Origin: Oscillospiraceae bacterium
GTDB taxonomy: Bacteria; Bacillota; Clostridia; Oscillospirales; Ruminococcaceae
Length of the DNA: 64,000 nucleotides
Assembly: GCA_900768125.1 (NCBI GenBank)
Contig: CAAGBS010000016.1
Span: 1 to 64,000 of the forward strand
Reading direction: 5' to 3'
The notes below the pieces were generated by a model that searched no databases, was not told the DNA's origin, and worked only from the letters and a program-made list of their open reading frames with translations. Positions 59,785-64,000 of the stretch are shown here, in pieces; position 1 is the stretch's first letter, and every line of letters starts with the position of its first letter. The translations under genes were made by a program, and so were the position numbers.

Positions 59785-59798
59785 TTAGTCTTGTCTAA
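59785..59798. promoter_or_regulatory. Second DtxR/MntR-like operator
   Basis: TTAG-tcttgt-CTAA at the expected start of the rightward transcript; the same outer half-sites and spacing as the ZIP operator. Confidence 0.55.
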
Positions 59799-59880
59799 TC
59801 TCGTGCTAAACATAAGTAAACAGAGGCGAGAATAATGAAATTCTATGTTCAGTTTGCACGGGAAGTTCTTCCCGTTTTCC
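59785..59880 (+). ncRNA. Candidate metal-regulated small transcript
   Basis: From the predicted start the RNA would be about 95 bases. It has a stem TCTCG/CGAGA, then a short reading frame, then the hairpin ACGGGAAG-tt-CTTCCCGT followed by TTTCCC. It is antisense to the last bases of panE. No known RNA family recognised; this is a prediction from promoter, operator and hairpin together. Confidence 0.35.
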
Positions 59881-59888
59881 CGGCATAG
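59835..59888 (+). CDS. Possible 17-residue peptide in the small transcript
   Basis: ATG eight bases after GAGG encodes MKFYVQFAREVLPVFPA. The reading frame runs through the terminator-like hairpin, which argues against both being functional. Listed because it is the only reading frame behind the rightward promoter. Confidence 0.2.
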   Translation: MKFYVQFAREVLPVFPA

Positions 59889-60808
59889 TCGAAAAGTCCG
59901 TCGTTTTTCTCCTCAAGCGCCTTTATCATGTGGTATGTATACTCGTTGTATGGGGTTGGTATACCAAGTTCCTTTCCCATTCTGACGAGCGCGCCGGAAA
60001 ACATATCAATTTCGGTGTGACGGTGCGCGTCAAGGTCCTGCAGGGTAGAATAGCGCGCGTAGGGCGGCACTGCGCTTCCGCGGGTCGCCGAGGAATCAGC
60101 CCTGCTCATGTCGATGCCCTTTGCTGCGGCTATCGCTTCAAGTTCGCGCCTTAATCCATCGCTGATGGCTTTCATGTGCTCGCTGTCCTGGTAGCAGCCA
60201 ACGCCCGCGCCGAGTATAGCCTGCGGAAGATTATTGCATACGTTGAGCCGGAATTTGCTCCATATTTCTTCCCTTATGCAGTCGGTATGGCGGTAGTGAA
60301 TGCCGGTGCCTGCGAAAAGCTCGTCCACAGCCCGGACGCGCCCGCTGTCGAACGGCTGTGCGGTCTCGCCGTAAACAATGCCTATCGTGGTCTCGGGGTC
60401 GAAATAATACCCGTCATTTTCTTTGTGGGAAGCTACCTTTATCAGCGAGTACAGAACGTGGGATCCTCCTATCTCGCGGGAAATTATCTCCTCGCTGTCA
60501 ACGCCGTTCATAAGGCTCATGACTGTAGTGTTTTCTCCGGCTATAGTCCGGATATCGCCGAGCGCGCCGGGCAGCGAGCCGTATTTCAGCGCGATTACCA
60601 GCAGGTCTGCGCCATGGGCTTCCTCGGGAGACCACACCTCGGGACGGTAAACTTTGCCGTTTATTATGCAGCCGTGCTCTTTAAGGCGATCCGCGCGTTC
60701 GCCCTGTGCGATAACGCCGAGCCTTATGTCCTCCGCGCCGGAAAGTCCCCATATGACGTAAGAGCCGACCGCGCCAGCACCCAGAACTGCAACTGTCTTT
60801 ATTTTCAT
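59849..60808 (-). CDS. panE: 2-dehydropantoate 2-reductase
   Basis: 319 residues. VAVLGAGAVGSYVIWGL binds NADPH; ALKYGSLPGAL, LMNGVDSEE and a C-terminal helical domain with EEIWSKFRLNVCNN (catalytic Lys region) fit the ketopantoate reductase family. It reduces 2-dehydropantoate to pantoate for coenzyme A. No panB or panC nearby. It has a promoter of its own (TTGACA-18-TATAAT, 60842-60871). Confidence 0.88.
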   Translation of the reverse strand: MKIKTVAVLGAGAVGSYVIWGLSGAEDIRLGVIAQGERADRLKEHGCIINGKVYRPEVWSPEEAHGADLLVIALKYGSLPGALGDIRTIAGENTTVMSLMNGVDSEEIISREIGGSHVLYSLIKVASHKENDGYYFDPETTIGIVYGETAQPFDSGRVRAVDELFAGTGIHYRHTDCIREEIWSKFRLNVCNNLPQAILGAGVGCYQDSEHMKAISDGLRRELEAIAAAKGIDMSRADSSATRGSAVPPYARYSTLQDLDAHRHTEIDMFSGALVRMGKELGIPTPYNEYTYHMIKALEEKNDGLFDYAGKTGRTSRAN

Positions 60809-60841
60809 AGCTGTTCTCCTTAAAGTTATTTTCCGATATTG

Positions 60842-60871
60842 ATTATACTACTTTGCGGGCTGTAATGTCAA
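60842..60871 (-). promoter_or_regulatory. Promoter of panE
   Basis: On the minus strand TTGACA (60866-60871) and TATAAT (60842-60847), 18-bp spacer. Confidence 0.8.
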
Positions 60872-60883
60872 CTATATAGCAGA

Positions 60884-60922
60884 AACCCGCCCGGGAGCGT
60901 TTCGTGGCTTCCGGGCGGTTCG
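60884..60922 (-). terminator. Terminator after the methyltransferase
   Basis: On the minus strand ACCGCCCGGAAG...CTCCCGGGCGGGT is followed by TTTCTG; ends the ABC exporter/methyltransferase unit before the panE promoter. Confidence 0.75.
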
Positions 60923-61703
60923 TCAGTCTTTTTTCAGCACGACTATCTTGTTTGAAATGTTGCGAACCGGACCTATCTTGTCCAACATTTTGTAAACCGG
61001 TATAAACGCCGCCATTCCCTCGGTCAGACCGTGTTCTTCCACAAGGCTGAACCCGGAGATAAGTTCTGCGAGGGCTTTACCGTCCTTTATTCCCCAGGTG
61101 AATTTCGCCTTGCTGCCCTCGATGGATTTCTCCTTGAAGCGCTTCGCCATTGTGGGGTTCATTATCTCGACCAGCACGGTGACTTGCTCAAAGCAGGAGG
61201 AAATAACTGCAAATATCTGCTTTACGTCTTCGGCTGAGAGGTACATCGTCAGTCCCTCGATGATGGTGCTGGCTGCGTTCCTTTATTTCGCCGCTCCAGT
61301 CGTCCATTGCGGACATGGCTATCTGGGTTATCTTCTCGGTGGGCTGGAGTATCTTGCTGCGAACTGCTATCGTTTCCGGCAGGTCGAGGTTGTACCAGTG
61401 AGAATAATTGCCCATGCGGTAGCAGCGGGTGTCCAGTCCGCAGGCGATATTTACTACCACCGCCCCCGGGTTGGAGGCGATGAATTTTTCCGCAAGCTTG
61501 TCGAGCACTATCGTGCGGGCGATAACTCCGTCGCTCATTGCGGCGTCCTTGTCGGCAAGCGAGAAATCGTAATCCAGCTTTCCGACTATCTCGACAGCTT
61601 TGCTGTCGATTATCGCACCGCGCGTGCGGGTCTCCTTTGCGCGTGCGTAAATAGTCTGGAGCATTGTTTCAGTTACGCCTGAAAGCGCAGGTTTTTCGTT
61701 CAT
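60923..61703 (-). pseudogene. Frameshifted SAM-dependent methyltransferase (LCM/PF04072-like)
   Basis: The first part (ATG 61703, GGAGG upstream) reads PALSGVTETMLQTIYARAKET, VVVNIACGLDTRCYRM and WYNLDLPETIAVR, typical of this methyltransferase family, then enters an unrelated tail after GEIKE. The rest of the family sequence (STIIEGLTMYLSAEDVKQIF to the C-terminus) continues in another frame from about 61270. One extra base in AAGGAAC near 61279-61283 accounts for the shift. It is either a recent pseudogene or a sequencing or assembly error. It follows the ABC exporter genes by 12 bases. Confidence 0.8.
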
Positions 61704-61714
61704 GATGTCCTCCG

Positions 61715-63454
61715 TTACTGATATTTCCACTGCTCGGAACAGAGCTGCATATCCGCCATATGCTTATAGATGCCGCCTGCACTCCTGAGTTCAGCGGGCG
61801 TACCGTTCTCAGCGACCCTGCCGTCCTTCAGCACGACTATCTTGTCAACGCCGTCAACTGTTCTCATTCTGTGCGCGATTATGAGTACGGTCTTGTTCCT
61901 GATGAGCTTTGAAATGGATTCCTGAATGAGCGATTCGTTATCCACGTCTAGGGAAGCGGTCGCTTCGTCCATAAGGATTATCGGCGCGTCTTTGAGGAAC
62001 GCTCTTGCGATGGAGATACGCTGGCGCTCGCCGCCGGAAAGCTCCGAGCCGTTTTCGCCTATCATGCTGTTCCACTTATCGGGCATTTTCTCGACAAATT
62101 CTTCGCAGTGCGCAAGCTTTGCCGCCGCCATTACTTCCTTGTCGGAAGCGTCCTTTCTGCCTATGCGGATATTCTCCATGACCGTATTGTTGAACAGCGT
62201 AACGTCCTGGAAAACTATCGAATAAAGCGACAGGAGCTTCTCGGGGTCTATCTCGGATACGTTCATGCCGCCGACTGTAATGCTGCCCTTATTGTTGTCC
62301 CAGAATCTCGCCGCAAGCCTGGAAACGGTGGTCTTTCCTCCACCGGACGGTCCGATGAGCGCCGTGACCTCTCCCTGCTTCGCCGTGAAGCTTACATCGG
62401 AGAGCACCTGCTCGCCGTCCTTGTAGGAGAACGCAACGTGGTCGAATGTAATGTCGTAGCCCTTGTTGTCAAGGGTCTCGCGACCGGTCTGCTCCTCGTG
62501 GGAGAGTATCTCGTCCATACGGCTGCAGCTGACTTCAATGCTTATCATAGCCGACAGATTTTGAAGCGCTATCTGCAGCGGCTCGTACATTCTTGTTACG
62601 ACCAGCAGGAACATGAAGAATGTGAGCGCGTCTACCTCGCCTTTTATCAGCAGTGCGCTTCCTGCGACTGCAACTGTGCCCATGCCGAGCTTCAGTATCA
62701 TCTGAGCGGAGCACACGAACGCCGCGTTAGCGAACTCGGCAACGATGGAGTGGTTCTCCACTGCCTTTATCTTTTTGTTCAGCCCATCGGAGTAGGCGGC
62801 GGTCATATTGTAGGAACGCAGGTCGCGGAGCGTTTCAAGACCCTCCTGAATGCCGTCCAGGCAGTCCAGCTTGTACTTCATGGTCTTGTTGTGCACTTTG
62901 TTCATCACTTTCTTCGAGGAAAGCACGATTATCAGAGCAACCGGCATCACCCAGACCGCCGCCAGCGCCATTTTCCAGTTGAAGAAGAAAAGGCTGATGA
63001 CTACGATGGTCGTGGAGAACATCGCGCCGACAAATTCGGGGATAAAGTGCGAGGAAGCTGTCTCGATTGAAGCGCAGTCGCTCATGATGGTGTTCGTGAG
63101 GTCTGAGAGGTCTTTCTTTCCGAAGAAAGAGAGCGGTATTTTTCTCAGCTTTTCCGCGAGCGTTCTGCGTCTTACGCCGCTTTCTATGTACGTTGAGAGG
63201 AACGTTGCGCGGTACTGTATGACGGTAGAGCCTGCAATGAGAAGCAGTACCACAACGATAGCCGCGATGAATATGCCGAGCTTTTCGCGTGGAAGCTCGC
63301 CGTCAAGCAGATATGAGGACAGCATGTAAAGCAGTCCCACCGGGAGCATCAGAATTACGTTGGAGAGCGTTACGGAGGCTATCGCGCGTATCATTCCCTT
63401 TGCGCCCTTGTCCGAAAGCGCGTATTTGTGCTTCAGTTTTTCTGTAAGAGTCAT
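61715..63454 (-). CDS. ABC exporter, fused membrane and ATPase domains (YbtQ/IrtB-like half)
   Basis: 580 residues from ATG 63454, just behind the stop of the upstream gene; the frame is open to 63538 but that overlaps the partner gene. Six-helix membrane domain (about 20-320), ATPase with GPSGGGKTTVSRL, ELSGGERQRISIARA and IILMDEATASLD. It forms a heterodimer with the next ABC protein. Such pairs with a methyltransferase gene resemble YbtPQ/IrtAB-type systems; substrate unknown. Confidence 0.9.
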   Translation of the reverse strand: MTLTEKLKHKYALSDKGAKGMIRAIASVTLSNVILMLPVGLLYMLSSYLLDGELPREKLGIFIAAIVVVLLLIAGSTVIQYRATFLSTYIESGVRRRTLAEKLRKIPLSFFGKKDLSDLTNTIMSDCASIETASSHFIPEFVGAMFSTTIVVISLFFFNWKMALAAVWVMPVALIIVLSSKKVMNKVHNKTMKYKLDCLDGIQEGLETLRDLRSYNMTAAYSDGLNKKIKAVENHSIVAEFANAAFVCSAQMILKLGMGTVAVAGSALLIKGEVDALTFFMFLLVVTRMYEPLQIALQNLSAMISIEVSCSRMDEILSHEEQTGRETLDNKGYDITFDHVAFSYKDGEQVLSDVSFTAKQGEVTALIGPSGGGKTTVSRLAARFWDNNKGSITVGGMNVSEIDPEKLLSLYSIVFQDVTLFNNTVMENIRIGRKDASDKEVMAAAKLAHCEEFVEKMPDKWNSMIGENGSELSGGERQRISIARAFLKDAPIILMDEATASLDVDNESLIQESISKLIRNKTVLIIAHRMRTVDGVDKIVVLKDGRVAENGTPAELRSAGGIYKHMADMQLCSEQWKYQ

Positions 63455-63455
63455 T

Positions 63456-64000
63456 TTACACGCCTGCCTTTCCGACCTGCCAGCTGACAGATCTGTTGTA
63501 TTCGTTCCACATGCGGCTGTAGACGCCGTTTTTTTCAATAAGCTCGCTGTGCTTTCCGCTTTCGGCTATTTTTCCGTCTGCCAGAACATAGATGCAGTCC
63601 GCGTTGGTGACTGTGGACAGCCTGTGGGCTATCATTATTACGGTCTTGTCCTTTGAAAGCTTTTCGAATGCCTGCTGTACAAGGCGCTCGTTATCCGGGT
63701 CAGCGAACGCTGTCGCTTCGTCTAGGATAAGTATGGGCGCGTTTTTCAGGAACGCCCTCGCGATGGAAAGCCGCTGGCACTCGCCGCCGGAAACGTATAT
63801 TCCCTTTGAGCCTATCATAGTGTTCACTCCGTTCGGAAATTTCTCGATTATATCCATGCACTGAGCGTCTTTCAGCGCCTGCATTACTTCCTCGTCGGCG
63901 GCGTCCGGTCTGCCCATTCTCACGTTGTCGAGAATGCTCATTTTCAGCAGCTTGCTGTCCTGGAATACATAGGAAACATGCTTCATCAGCTTGTCGGACG
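63456..64000 (-). CDS. ABC exporter half-transporter, partial (C-terminal ATPase only in the window)
   Basis: The reading frame is open through the right edge, so only the last ~180 residues are present. They hold the Q-loop FQDSKLL, signature YVSGGECQRLSIARA, Walker B ILILDEATAFAD and the switch His in MIAHRLS. The signature SGGECQR differs from the usual SGGQ/ERQR. Partner of the downstream ABC gene, from which it is separated by one base. Confidence 0.9.
   Translation of the reverse strand, partial: SDKLMKHVSYVFQDSKLLKMSILDNVRMGRPDAADEEVMQALKDAQCMDIIEKFPNGVNTMIGSKGIYVSGGECQRLSIARAFLKNAPILILDEATAFADPDNERLVQQAFEKLSKDKTVIMIAHRLSTVTNADCIYVLADGKIAESGKHSELIEKNGVYSRMWNEYNRSVSWQVGKAGV

Noticed and set aside
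62108..63070. 320-residue open frame antisense to the ABC exporter
   Set aside because: No ribosome site and no family resemblance; opposite strand is certain.
1..64000. CRISPR arrays
   Set aside because: I looked around the cas pair and in the intergenic regions and found no regularly spaced direct repeats.

Overview
The window looks like a chromosomal segment of an anaerobic Gram-positive gut-type Clostridium relative (Clostridia, probably Oscillospirales/Ruminococcaceae). Reasons: GC content around the low fifties, many GGAGG-type ribosome binding sites, lipoproteins with L-x-G-C lipoboxes and no outer-membrane genes, an anaerobic (cobalt-early) cobalamin pathway, and consensus TTGACA/TATAAT promoters. 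Genus assignment is inference.

Layout. (1) 1-2240: end of an integrated mobile element with a large serine recombinase whose usual catalytic Arg is Met, next to a tRNA-Pro(CGG) gene. (2) 2.5-16.6 kb: mostly ordinary core and accessory genes: a Ser/Thr kinase with leucine-rich repeats coupled to an HTH protein, a MarR-MATE efflux operon with a clear two-site operator, a LysR regulator facing a split chromate transporter, a HAD hydrolase, acetate kinase, the tRNA-Met cytidine acetate ligase TmcAL, a mutarotase-like protein, and the unusual peptidoglycan pair murL-murD2. (3) 16.8-18.3 kb: an isolated type I-C-like cas5-cas7 pair with its own promoter and terminator, but no cas3, cas8, cas1, cas2 or CRISPR array anywhere in the window. 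(4) 18.3-20.9 kb: a 160-bp hairpin repeat, a MalY-type lyase and small genes. (5) 20.9-41.9 kb: a large cobalamin island with two divergent cobalamin riboswitches. The leftward unit encodes an exported lipoprotein cobaltochelatase (CbiK), a second lipoprotein and a BtuFCD-like ABC importer. The rightward unit encodes seventeen tightly overlapping cobalamin genes from cbiD to cbiC, lacking only cbiL among the expected ring-modifying steps.

(6) 43.1-56.1 kb: a reductive pyrimidine (uracil/thymine) degradation locus, all on the minus strand. It holds an ABC importer whose binding protein appears circularly permuted, dihydropyrimidinase, a PreA-type dihydropyrimidine dehydrogenase with an extra N-terminal Fe-S region, a PucR regulator, a class III aminotransferase, a ureidopropionase-type amidohydrolase and an iron-type alcohol dehydrogenase. 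Together they would take up a pyrimidine-like compound and convert it through beta-alanine to malonic semialdehyde and 3-hydroxypropionate. A palindrome TGTGCC-N2/3-GGCACA recurs upstream of its transcription units and is the best candidate PucR operator. (7) 56.3-64 kb: a DUF6110-like small protein with a P1B-type metal ATPase, a ZIP metal transporter with a TTAG-N6-CTAA operator, a possible metal-regulated small transcript with the same operator, ketopantoate reductase, a frameshifted methyltransferase and a two-gene ABC exporter that runs off the window end.

The most interesting items are the orphan cas5-cas7 pair, the circularly permuted substrate-binding protein, the exported cobaltochelatase under B12-riboswitch control, the shared operator of the pyrimidine locus and the candidate metal-regulated small RNA.
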